This document shows, in pieces, positions 53,306 to 63,006 of a DNA stretch of 64,000 nt. The DNA is taken from positions 62,001 through 126,000 of the forward strand of contig CANJKZ010000981.1 of assembly GCA_947471745.1 (NCBI GenBank). Direction: 5' to 3'. The stretch comes from Closterium sp. Naga37s-1 (taxonomy: Eukaryota > Streptophyta > Zygnematophyceae > Desmidiales > Closteriaceae). Position 1 is the first letter of the stretch. Every line of letters starts with the position of its first letter. The notes beneath the pieces are model-generated. The model did no database searches. It saw nothing but the letters and a program-made list of their open reading frames with translations, and had not been told where the DNA came from. The translations under genes and the position numbers were made by a program.

Positions 53306-53696
53306 ATCCGCCCATCCACCTCTCCCTATGGTGCACCAGTCCTCTTCACTCCAAAACCAGACGGCAGTTTACGGATGTGCATCGACTACCGCGCACTGAA
53401 CAAACAGACAGTTAAAAACAAATTCCCCATACCGCGCATAGACGACCTATTGGATCAACTGCGTGGACGAGTGCGTAGTAGTGTACCGGGACGATATCCT
53501 CATCTACTCCAAGAATATGAAGGAGCACGTGGAGCATCTGCGAAAGGTGCTCGAGATCCTGCGGAAAAACAAGTTCTACGTGAAGCTGTCGAAGAGCGAC
53601 TTTGCCCTGAAGAAGGTGCAGTTTCTCGGGCACATGGTAAGTGCCGAGGGCGTACACGTGGACCCGCGGAAGATCGAAGCCGTCAAGAAGTGAAAA
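53306..53696 (+). pseudogene. Gypsy G reverse transcriptase with central deletion
   Basis: The N-terminal fingers are readable ([38 protein letters not shown] up to about 53460). The next bases read [15 protein letters not shown] in another frame. The roughly 100-residue palm segment that normally lies between these two blocks, with the first catalytic Asp, is missing. The second motif is YRDD rather than the usual Y(L/V/I)DD. TGA at 53691-53693 interrupts before the [14 protein letters not shown] block. Confidence 0.88.
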
Positions 53697-54527
53697 GTTC
53701 CGAAGAACGTGAAGGAGTTGCAGCAGTTCCTAGGCTTCGCCAACTACTACAACAGGTTTGTGCCGCAGTATGCTAATATAGCGGCGCCACTGACCGACCT
53801 ACTGAAAAAGGATACGCCCTACAAATGGGATACTCCTCACCAGCAAGCCATGGAGCAGCTATAGACAGCACTGACCACAGCCCCAGTACTCATCGTACCG
53901 GATCGAGACAAGGACTACGTGGTGGAAGCAGACGCTAGTGACCAAGCAGTCGGAGCAGTACTGATGCAGGATCACGGACGCGGTTTGCAGCCCATCGCCT
54001 ACTTCAGTAAAAAGATACACGGACCAGAACTGAACTACCCCATCCATGACAAGGAAGCCTTAGCGATAGTCATAGCCTTCAAGGCGTGGAGGTGTTACCT
54101 AGAGGGAGCCAAGACTACAGTCTATACTGACCACTGCAGTGTCAAATACCTGAAGTCGCAGCCGACGCTCTCACGACGACAGGTGCGGCGGGTGGACTTC
54201 CTGGAAACTCACTTCCACTACGACATCGTCTACAAGCCCGGGCTACACAACAAGGCAGACGCATTGAGCCGCTTTGGTCATGTAGCAGGCATCCAGCTCG
54301 ACGGGATGAACCCTCTGCTCAAGGGTCTATTCCAACACGGGTACTCCGTGGACGCAGAGATCGCTACAGCACAGACTAAGAAGCTGTTACAGTGGGAGAA
54401 AGACTTAGGAGTAAGGAAGGGTTCAGGAAAGATTTGTTTACCAAATTACGCCCCGCTACGGCAGATCCTATTGGAGGAGTTTCACGACGTACCTTACGCG
54501 GGACATTTGGGGGCAACAAGACGTTAG
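53694..54527 (+). pseudogene. Gypsy G RNase H and integrase N-terminus
   Basis: The segment has the RT connection ([18 protein letters not shown]), the RNase H domain (VVEADASDQAVGAVLMQ, YFSKKI, YPIHDKEALAIV, VYTDHCSVKYL, HNKADALSR) and the beginning of the integrase zinc domain (FHDVPYAGHLG). TAG at 53862-53864 breaks it in the LTTAPVL region. From 53919 a 202-residue frame is intact. The frame is lost at about 54515 by a small indel inside the zinc domain. Confidence 0.9.
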
Positions 54528-54738
54528 CAGGGATAGCGAAGTATTACTACTGGCCCGGGATGGCAGCAGACGTGCAGCAGTTCGTCACCCCTTGCGACAC
54601 GTGCCAGCGGATGAAGAGTAGCAAGCAGAATAAAGCAGGGTTACTTCAGCCTCTACATGTACCGGAGCAGCCATGGCAGGTCGTTAGCCTTGACTTCATC
54701 ACAGGACTTCCTTCGACCTCACTACAAGGATCCCAACC
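54500..54738 (+). pseudogene. Gypsy G integrase zinc domain, catalytic core deleted
   Basis: In a shifted frame the segment reads LAGIAKYYYWPGMAADVQQFVTPCDTCQRMK, the HHCC zinc domain, then the start of the core (SLDFITG). Immediately after, another frame reads LRPHYKDPN, which resembles the end of the integrase C-terminal domain. The catalytic D-D-E core is therefore absent, and the hAT element H sits a few bases further on. Confidence 0.8.
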
Positions 54739-54759
54739 TAGGCATGAGCAGGGTGCCCC

Positions 54760-54990
54760 GGCGGGTCGGGTCGACCCGACCCGACCCGGGTTTTGACCCG
54801 GGTCGGGTCAGGTGTTCTGAACCGCTGACCCGGCCGAGTCGGGTCGGGTTTACCCGGGCGGGTCGGGTCGACTCGACACCCGATATCGGGTCGGGTCGGG
54901 TCGGGTTTTGACCCGACTAGTGACTCGACTCGGTTTCGGGTACCGCGCCCTATGTCGGGTCGGGTATCTGGCCCGACCCGAGGGTTTCCT
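54760..54990. repeat. Left subterminal GGGTC array of hAT H
   Basis: CGGGTCGGGTC and its complement occur many times in both orientations. Such short motif clusters near hAT ends are typical transposase binding regions (Ac uses AAACGG). The strand-mixed arrangement can fold into hairpins. Confidence 0.85.
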
Positions 54991-55724
54991 CCCGACACTC
55001 TTAGCCAGATCGAAATCGCGATTGTTTTGTTTTCCCGCGACAAGCATTTCGATCTGGTTTAAGCTTAGTTACCTAGCTAGTGACGCCAGCAGCCACCCAC
55101 CAAGCAACAAAAGCGTTCTAATCTACTCTATAACGTACTATAATGTTTAGTTAGTACTCAGCCTATCGTTATTAATAAGTTATTCGCACATTGCGCCATA
55201 CATTCTGTGTTTTTTTTTTTTTTTATCCGAAATTAACAGGTCAAGCTCTGTCCTTAGGCGCGCGCATTGCAGGCCCGTGTTTTAGGGCATCTCGCATGCG
55301 TGCCGTGCATGCGCAGGTCGCTAGAGCCGCGACCCAGCTGACTGCTTTGGGAAACGTCATACGCCTTCGTTCCGCGTACAATCCGCGTTAGGGTGTTGAA
55401 CGGAGGCGAGAATGGAAGGAGGGGAGGATAGCAGTCGCGCGATCCCAGGGGCGTCGCTTGGAGGCCTCGCGACACCGGAATCAAGGGCCACTTTCCAATT
55501 GGGGAGCTTCTTCCATGGGGATGAGGATATTAGTTGGGACGCCGCAACCGCGGCAAGGAGGCGTGAGGAGGTGCAGCAGTGGGGGTCCCAGGCTGCTCCC
55601 GAATTGGGTCCCCCCACCGCGAGGCAGCGGTGCAACAGGAAAGAGGCCACGTACGAGTGGGCGTGAGGGGTCGGGAGCGGGAGGGGTCGGGCCAGCGTCG
55701 AGTGGAGGTGATGGGTTGAGCGCA

Positions 55725-55870
55725 GATGGGGCAGGTATCTCCGCCGCGGCGGCAGGTGGGGCTGGTCACTCCGTGGCGGCGGCAGGTGGGGCAGGTACCT
55801 CCGTGGCGGCGGCAGATGGGGCAGGTACCTCCGCCGCGGCGGCAGGTGGGGCAGGTACCTCCGCCGCTGC
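55725..55870 (+). repeat. 30-bp repeat in hAT exon 1
   Basis: About five units containing GTGGGGCAGGTACCTCCG encode a Gly/Ala/Ser-rich decapeptide ahead of the BED finger. Confidence 0.85.
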
Positions 55871-56489
55871 ACCTGTACGTGGGTCAGGGATGGCTGGAGG
55901 TGCTGCTGTGAATGCAAGCCAGCGCTCAGACAGGGTGGGCAGGACCCCTTCCGATGAGGAGTTGGACCCATGGACTGAGGAGGTGCTCAGTAATGCAGAG
56001 GCCGGGCTGGTGCGTGGCATGTTTGGTGAGAAGGTGAATTATGCTAGGCCTTGCAAGGTGTGCCGGACCAAGATTAGCTGGAAAGAGAGTAGCACTAGCG
56101 CGGGGAAGAGACACCTCAAGAGGAGCCACTACACCAGTCTGCAGATCTGGTGTCGACGTTTCAAGGATCTGAACAAGCCGGACAACCTCACGTTTCCCGA
56201 TGGGGGATGGGGTCCAGAGGTTCCCGACAACACAGCGTGGCCTTGGGAGCATGCAGCCACGTGGCCCAGGATTAGTTCGACACCCGAGGGTACCCCCGCC
56301 AGTGCGGTGACTGGAGACGCCGCGGCTGGTGGGGATAGGCAGATGAACATGGGCGCATTCGCCGTGCCGCGTGTTCATGGACAACAGCTGCGAGAGGGGT
56401 TGGTGCAGCTATTTGCGGCAGCCGACCTTCCGTTTCGACTGGTTGAGTGTCGCGAGGTGAGTGACGCCGTACTCTTGTCTTTGTTCATC

Positions 56490-56708
56490 CTGGGGCTCCT
56501 CATCCCATCCCACCATCTCTGCTCGTCATCCCATCCCACCATCTCTGCTCCTAATCCCATGCCACCATCTCTGCTCCTTATCCCATCCCACCATCTCTGC
56601 TCGTCATCCCATCCCACCATCTCTGCTCTTCATCCCATCCCACCATCTCTGCTCCTCATCCCATCCCACCATCTCTGCTCCTCATCCCATCCCACCATCT
56701 CTGCTCCT
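56490..56708. repeat. 24-bp minisatellite in hAT intron 1
   Basis: About nine units of a CCCATCCCACCATCTCTGCT type, 24-26 bp apart, fill intron 1. The same unit fills a large part of intron 3. Confidence 0.9.
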
Positions 56709-57879
56709 TTTACCGACATCCACACCACCATTCCTGCGTTTCTATTTGCATCTACAGTTCAGAGCATTTGTCCAGATGCTAAACCCGGGAGCTGCGCTAC
56801 TGCTCGGCTCACGCCATCGCTTGGCACGGGACATGCAGGCATACGGGGAGGCTGCTAGGGAGGACATGCGGCAGCTATTGGTGGGTGATGGCCTGGCAGG
56901 AAGGATGTCTCTCACCTTTGACATCTGGACCGGCGAGAACAACGTGGCCTTCGTGGCGGTGACCTGCCACTATGTCACCAGCGATTTCCAGCTGAAGCAG
57001 GCTGTTATAGACTTCAGGGAGCTTAAGGGCTCTCATACGGGGGACTTGATAGCCGATGAGCTGGAGGAGGTGTTGAGGGAGTGGGGCTTGGAGAAGATGC
57101 TGTTCGCCGTGACGTGTGACAACGCCGAGAACAACAGCAGGGCGATGCGTCTGCTGGCCGGTGTACCTTACGCCAGGCCGGGCTCGCGGCCCAGGCACCC
57201 ACCACTGCTCAGTCGCTGGAGGCACTTCGGGTACTATGGGGCCGTGTCTGTACGGGTATGCTATATACTGTTGGAGTTGCAGACCATGGTTGTTATGGCA
57301 GTGCTTATGTGAAGCGTTGCCACTAAACCCACGCTGAACAATGCATTGCCCCAACAGGTGCGTGGCGCACGTCGTCAACCTTGCAGTGCAGGCTGCACTG
57401 AAGGTTGACGAGGTGGCCGAGCCACTCAAGAGGCTGCGGGATGTGGCGAACTACATCGGCTGGTCCACGCTGCGCACAGATCGTTTCTTCGAGCTCCAGA
57501 AGGGATACGCGGCGACCCGGCCCCAGGGTCCTCCGGGTTCGCGGCGAGCATCGGGTCCGTTGCGCTTGATCGTGGACTCGCCGACGAGATGGGGTTCTAC
57601 ACTCAACATGGTGAACAGGGGCTTCGAGCTGCGCATGCCCATTGCCATGTTTTTCGACGATTCTGAGGTACGTATTGTTTGATAAACATGGGCGTGTGAC
57701 TATGTGGAATGGGGGTACGTGGGCATGGCTTGACTAGTGAAGCTTGTTGATATTTGGGTGGCCATGTGACTATAACGAAGTGCGCGCTAGCACATGGATA
57801 CTTGGATGGTGCTCTATGTCTTGTGCAATGCCATACACTAAAGCCCTAAACCCTACCTCCATCTTTACAACCCATGTCT

Positions 57880-58405
57880 TGTCCCATCCCATCCCACCAT
57901 CTCTGCTCCTCATCCCATGCCACCATCTTTGCTCCTCATCCCACGCCACCATCTCTGCTCCTCATCCCACGCCACCATCTCTACTCCTCATCCCACGCCA
58001 CCATGCCTGCTCCTCATCCCACGCCACCATGTCTGCTCCTCATCCCACGCCACCATGTCTGCTCCTCATCCCATGCCACCCTCTCTGCTCCTCATCCCAT
58101 CCCACCATCTCTGCTCCTGATCCCATGCCATGCCACCATCTCTGCTCCTCATCCCACGCCACCATCTCTGCTCCTCATCCCATGCCACCATCTCTGCTCC
58201 TCATCCCACGCCACCATGTCTGCTCCTCATCCCACGCCACCATGTCTGCTCCTTATCCCCCGCCACCATGTCTGCTCCTCATCCCATGCCACCCTCTCTG
58301 CTCCTCATCCCATCCCACCATCTCTGCTCCTCATCCCATGCCATGCCACCATCTCTGCTCCTCATCCCACGCCACCATCTCTGCTCCTCATCCCATGCCA
58401 CCTAA
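57880..58405. repeat. 24-bp minisatellite in hAT intron 3
   Basis: More than twenty units of TCTGCTCCTCATCCCA followed by CGCCACCA or TGCCACCA fill intron 3, with a higher-order duplication (57900-58120 resembles 58140-58400). A phrase CCTAAACCCTACCTCCATC occurs at both edges (57845 and 58402), so the array may have duplicated its flank. Confidence 0.9.
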
Positions 58406-59393
58406 ACCCTACCTCCATCTTTACAACCCATGTGACCCATTCCAGCCATCCATCAGCAAGGAGACTCGAAAGGCGTGGGACGCCATCAGGTTGACGGATG
58501 CGCACTGGGACGACCTCGCCGAGCTCCGAGACTTCCTCACCCCATTCGAGCAAGTCACCCTCTTCGCCGAGGGTTCCCTGTACCATACCCTCTCGGCCGT
58601 TGTACCGCAGTACAACGCGCTGATTGATTTGTAGGAGAAGGCACAGCTCACTCCTGGCATCTCCCCTCTGCGCTCATCGCTGATTACTGCTGCTATGGGC
58701 AAGCTGGAGCGACACATGGGGGGTGTGAGCGAGGAGGCAGCGATAGCCACTTTCTTGGACCCGCGCCAGAAGGTCGCACCCTTCAAGCACCGAGCGAGGG
58801 CAGCGGAGGGGAATTTGAGAGGGGCAACACTGGAGCTAGGCCCTGATAGGGTGAAGGCCCTGGTACGGGCGCGCCTTCCAGAGTACCAGGCAGCCAGCAC
58901 CACGGCACAGGGCGATGGTGGGGAGGTGACTAGTGCGAGGGGTGCAGGGGTGCATGCGTCGGCAGGGGGCGGGGCTGTGGATGCATCGGCAAATGTCAGC
59001 ATCCAGTCTCAGTTGTTCACACCGTGGGACGCCATGGAGGCCGAAGAGGGGGAGGATCCACAGGATGAGGTGGATCAGTACCTCGCAGAGGGGAGGCAGA
59101 GGGGTGGAAGCGCATTGGAGTATTGGCGCAGCAGGGAGACCTTGAAGGGCTTGAGGGCAATGGCTCGCGATTATCTGGGGGTACCGGCTTCGTCAGCAGC
59201 GAGTGAACGCGCGTTCTCAAAAAGCAGGAACATCATTACTTGGCAGCGACACCGACTGGCAGCTGGCCAACTGCGTGCTTCCATGCTGATTAAGACGTGG
59301 CAGGACCACCACCCTTTGGGGACTCTCGCTCCCAAGGGCACCTCAACGGCAAATCCTACCCTGGGAGTGGAGGATGAATCGAGGGGGTTGTGA

Positions 59394-59665
59394 TATTTGT
59401 TTGTGTTTGATGCTTATGCCCTAAACTACTTCAGATCACGAGCTCAGACCTAAACTTCATTGGTTCTTCTTCCCGTACCTCCAACTACTAGGTGACTCCG
59501 ATAGCGTTTAGGGCGTTGTAGCATTTTTCCAAACACGTGATACAGTTTAAGCAACTTTGAATAGGTCATTTACAAAATGGAGGACGCTTATACATTAATA
59601 TTACACAAATATTTAATTAATGCAACACTGCACAGTAGTAAACAGAACCTCTAACCCTGCATATG
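59394..59665. other. 3' part of hAT H without coding sequence
   Basis: AT-rich 3' untranslated sequence between the transposase stop and the right subterminal array. I see no further gene. Confidence 0.55.
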
Positions 59666-59865
59666 GGGGTCTGGCCCGACCCGACCCGACCCGGCCCCTA
59701 CCCGACCCGACCCGGGGGCGGGTCACGCCTGACCCGGCACCCGATACCCGGGTCGGGCCAGGGTTCTCTGGAAGTCCCGACCCGACCCGACCCGACCCGG
59801 AACTCGGCTGGCCCGCCCAAGTCGGGTCGGGTCGGGTCGGGTCGGGTCGGGTCGGGTCGGGCCTC
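59666..59865. repeat. Right subterminal GGGTC array of hAT H
   Basis: GACCC and GGGTC pentamers alternate in both orientations, ending with eight GGGTC units at 59821-59861 next to the terminal inverted repeat. Confidence 0.88.
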
Positions 59866-59886
59866 CTGATCATGCCTACCCCAACT

Positions 59887-60134
59887 TACTGTTCCAGGGA
59901 CGGCAGCTATCGCCACCACCACCTGTACTCATACAGGATGAACCAAAATACAAGATTGAGCGCGTTTTCACTCATCGGCGCCGCGGCGGCAAAGCCCTCG
60001 AGTTCCTGATACGCTGGAAGAGATACGACCCCACTGAGGACAGTTGGGTTGCAGAAGATGATATGGGCAATGCACGCCGTGCTCTCAAGGACTATCTTGT
60101 TAAACAGGGTGTTTCTCACGCCACCCAGCTTTGA
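59887..60134 (+). pseudogene. Gypsy G chromodomain
   Basis: After hAT H, Gypsy G resumes with LSPPPPVLIQDEPKYKIERVF, then a chromodomain (GGKALEFLIRWKRYDPTEDSWVAEDDM) and a short tail ending in TGA 60132-60134. The aromatic and Trp positions (Y in PKYKIE, W in IRWKRY, W in EDSWV) needed for binding methylated histone tails are present. The domain steers plant chromoviruses to heterochromatin. It is detached from a functional integrase here. Confidence 0.92.
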
Positions 60135-60144
60135 GGGGGGGACG
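60132..60144 (+). other. Gypsy G polypurine tract
   Basis: TGAGGGGGGGACG immediately precedes the 3' LTR and overlaps the polyprotein stop codon. Confidence 0.85.
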
Positions 60145-60505
60145 TGTGAGAGTACGACGGCTTATGTTGGCGTTGCTAGCTTGCATAGACTTTACCGTCA
60201 TACCCCGGTTAGAAGCGCAGGCCTCGGATAAGCGCCGGCGCTTATAAAAGGATGACGACGCTTTTATCCGGTCCTCGATTATAAGCGCACCCTTTAGACC
60301 CTTACGGATAATAAGCGCACCCCCTTAAACTGCACTACATATATGTACGTTTCAAATTCGATTAATTCTTATTTTTATTATTCGAAAGCATATCCTTATT
60401 TCTATTCTAAACTACATATTCTACTTCATCAGTAGCTACAAATTTTACAAGATCCTACCTAAACTACTTATTCTAACATTTAAAAATTCCACTCTCCTAC
60501 ACATC

Positions 60506-62642
60506 CTAGGCATCGCCCTCAACTGTGGCGGTGTCATCCTGGGCGGTCTCACCGTCAGACTCTGGCTCGTCTACGTTGTTGCAGCAGAATCCATCTGCTG
60601 CAATCTCGTCGTCAAGTTTCACTTCACCCTTGACGGCGTCCCGGCGTTGCTGCAGGCAGAGATTGTCCTAGGACCCGTCCAAGGCGTTGCTAATGCCACA
60701 GGTGAGAAAGGCACGCTCAATCAACTCTTTCGGCACCGCCTTCCAAGCCTTGGAGATCCACTTGAACGTTAGCTCAGGTAGTGGCTTGCGGATGTTGCCT
60801 GCCACACATGGAAAAATTACAGCAGTCAGAACAGGGTCGGAACAAGTAGAACCATCCCAACACGGGAATGAACGCTCGCCTCTTTCTGTCAGGCAGTCAA
60901 CGCCCGCGCTCTCGAACCACTCCTGGTACAGTTGTCGCACAGCTGCTTTGAAGGAGCGGTTCACCGCGACATCCAAAAGCTGGATCTCCGACGTGCAGCC
61001 TGCTGGAATGATGGCGGGGACGATGTTCAGCTCCCTGAATTTCTCCTTCACATGGTCAGTCAGGTGCACGCGGTAGGAGTCCACGACCAGCATCGACTTC
61101 CTGCTGCGCACTCCAAACCGTGGGTTGACGTACGGGCGCACCGCTCCGTCGAGCCAAGCGAGGACGCCGTACGCATCCATCCATCCGTTGGGATGTGCGG
61201 CAACAACGACATCTGCACATCAGAACAACACGCACGTTAAAAAAGGCATCAGGTAATTAAACCCACATGCAAGCTAAACCGTGACTGCACAAGTTGCTCC
61301 GCTTACCGGAAGAGAAGTTCCCCTTGGGAACAGTCTTGCGTTTAAAAAACACCCAAGGCTTCAGCTTCTCGCCGCTGGCGGTGCAGGCGAGCATCACCGT
61401 CACGCGTTCTTTTTGATAGCCGCCGCTACGGATGGGCACGGAGCAGATTCCCACCTCCTCAACCGTGCGTTCAGCTGGCATCTCGAGCCACAGTGGCGTT
61501 TGATCCGCATTTATAATCCAGCGGGGGTCGATGTCGTACTGTCGGCGGGTGTGTCTCACGAACTTCCCAAAGTTCCGGACCTGCAACTCGCACTCTGAAA
61601 GGGACGGATGGGAGACACAGTCGAAAGAATCATATTATAAAAACAAGGAACATTAGCTACCACACAAAAAGTGTGCAGCATCCAAAAAAACAGACTCACC
61701 AGAGGACAGCTTCTGTCCGATACGGGTCTTCGCTCGGGTGGTGAGATTCCAGCGTCATCGAAAACGCTCAGTCCACCTCTGAGATCCAGTCCACTTTACC
61801 TCAGGATGCAGGGCCTTCATCACCTCTCGTGACCACTGCTGCAGCCGGCCGATCGACACGGCGAGGCACTTCTTCCGGGCGGCAAGAACACGTGAGTACA
61901 CCTGGAGCTCCATGTCGCGGTACCACGACGAGCGCCCACGCCCGTGAAGGCGCTTGCGAGCCCAATGCGCGCCCTCGAGGTCCGCCTTCCGCGACTTCCA
62001 CTCTGCCAGGGATTTTCGGGAGATACTAGTGTCGCGCGCCATCTTCCGCGCACTCACAGCTCCGGACTCCAGCTGTGCAATCCACTGCAGCTTCTCTTGT
62101 GAAGTGTAGGAGTTCTGCTTGTGCTTCGAAGGACTGCTCCGGGGAGACGGGGGGCGGGCATCACGATTTGCTTTGGAGGGGTGGGGCCGTTAATTATTCG
62201 GAGGGGGAAAGCTTGGGACAGGCAAGTCCTCGGGAAAACCGTCGGCAGCCCACCACTCAACGTCGTCTTCGGCACCAGTGGCGGATTCGTCGTACGGGCA
62301 ATCTTCAGGCTCTCCCCAGCGTGGCGACAGACCGGGGCGGGCTTTATCGTCCTCGCTGCGCTAGGGCTCGGGCTCGGGCTCGGAGATGTACGCGTCGAAA
62401 GCAGAGTAGCCACGATGGAGTAGCTGCAGAACGGGCACACCGTTGATGACGACGTTCGGCGGAGCGGGAGGACTAGGAGGCGCTGGAGGAGCAGGAGGCG
62501 TAGGAGGAGCAGGAGGAGCAGGAGGCGCAGGAGGAGCAGGAGGTATGGGCGCTGGGCGACTCTGCCACTGAGAGTAATCGGGAGTTTTGGCAGCAGCACC
62601 TCGCCGGTTAAAGAGAAAATGGGTGCCTGGAAGGCCCGCCAT
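60506..62642 (-). pseudogene. Pogo-like transposase (DDE superfamily endonuclease)
   Basis: From ATG 62642 exon 1 reads a Pro/Ala-rich N-terminus, acidic segments, a helix-turn-helix region (QEKLQWIAQLESGAVSARKMARD) and a CENP-B-like segment to the donor at 61699. Exon 2 (61594-61307) has the first catalytic Asp in INADQTPLW and the GGYQKERVTVML block. Exon 3 (from 61212) has the second Asp in LVVDSYRVHL and a third acidic residue in QLLDVAVNRSFKA. GT-AG introns are 61595-61699 and 61213-61306. In-frame stops are TAG 62361-62363, TAA 62191-62193, TGA 61755-61757 and TAG 60668-60670; the frame continues with an acidic tail to TAG 60506-60508. No frameshift is seen. All four stops are one C-to-T change from Gln or Arg codons. 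Confidence 0.8.
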
Positions 62643-62963
62643 GGCAGAGGCAGGCCGAGGGAAAACAAAAAAACTGAGAAGAACGATGAGAATGAGGCCT
62701 GTTTGAAACCCTCGCTCGAGACCCCTCCAACTTCGCGGCCCGAGTTCCTCTGCAGGGAAATGGGGGTAACTGTCAAGATCACTCCGCAGAGGAGCTGATG
62801 TGGTGAGGACCATGCCTTGGTGGCAAGGAATCTTGCCGCATTATACCCATTTTGTGGTATACTGCGTCGTGCCTGGCACGGCAGGCGACCCTGATTGGGC
62901 AGTCGCACACATTACAGCGTGTGCGCTGGCATGGGCCGGATTCATGTACGATGAATCTGGCCA

Positions 62964-63006
62964 GGCCAGCAAGGCGTGGCGGGCGTGATTCCACGCCTTG
63001 TTGGCC
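62964..63006. other. 16-bp hairpin upstream of pogo transposase
   Basis: Arms GGCCAGCAAGGCGTGG (62964-62979) and CCACGCCTTGTTGGCC (62991-63006) pair except at one G-T position, with an 11-base loop. It lies in the 5' region of the minus-strand transposase gene. Confidence 0.75.

Larger units (their letters stand above)
55458..59393 (+). pseudogene. hAT transposase gene with three introns
   Basis: Exon 1 (to 56456) has a Gly/Ala repeat, then a BED-type zinc finger (CKVCRTKISWKESSTSAGKRHLKRSH, near residue 195). Exon 2 from 56758 (FRAFVQMLNPGAALL, LTFDIWTGENNVAFVAVTCHYV) holds the first RNase H-like part. Exon 3 is 57358-57667 (CVAHVVNLAVQAAL, DSPTRWGSTLNM). Exon 4 is 58446-59393 (LRDFLTPFEQVTLFAEGS, ATFLDPRQK, and the C-terminal dimerisation block GLRAMARDYLGVPASSAASERAFSKSRNII). 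Introns follow GT-AG: 56457-56757 and 57668-58445 keep phase; the exon 2 donor near 57255 is uncertain. TAG at 58632-58634 interrupts exon 4. A second frame from 55412 suggests a small indel near 55660. The transposase would bind the ends and excise the element. Confidence 0.83.
54739..59878 (+). mobile_element. hAT (Ac-type) DNA transposon H nested in Gypsy G
   Basis: The ends are inverted: TAGGCATGAGCAGGG on the left and the complement of TAGGCATGATCAGGA on the right, close to Ac-type ends. The 8-bp flanks tcccaacc (54731-54738) and ccccaact (59879-59886) agree at six central positions, consistent with an aged 8-bp target duplication. Dense GGGTC/GACCC arrays lie inside both ends. The interior holds a BED-finger/hAT transposase gene with introns. 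Length is 5140 bp. Confidence 0.87.

Noticed and set aside
62361..62813. Separate minus-strand gene for a Pro/Ala-rich protein
   Set aside because: Its frame continues past TAG and TAA directly into the pogo transposase, so I treat it as the transposase N-terminus.
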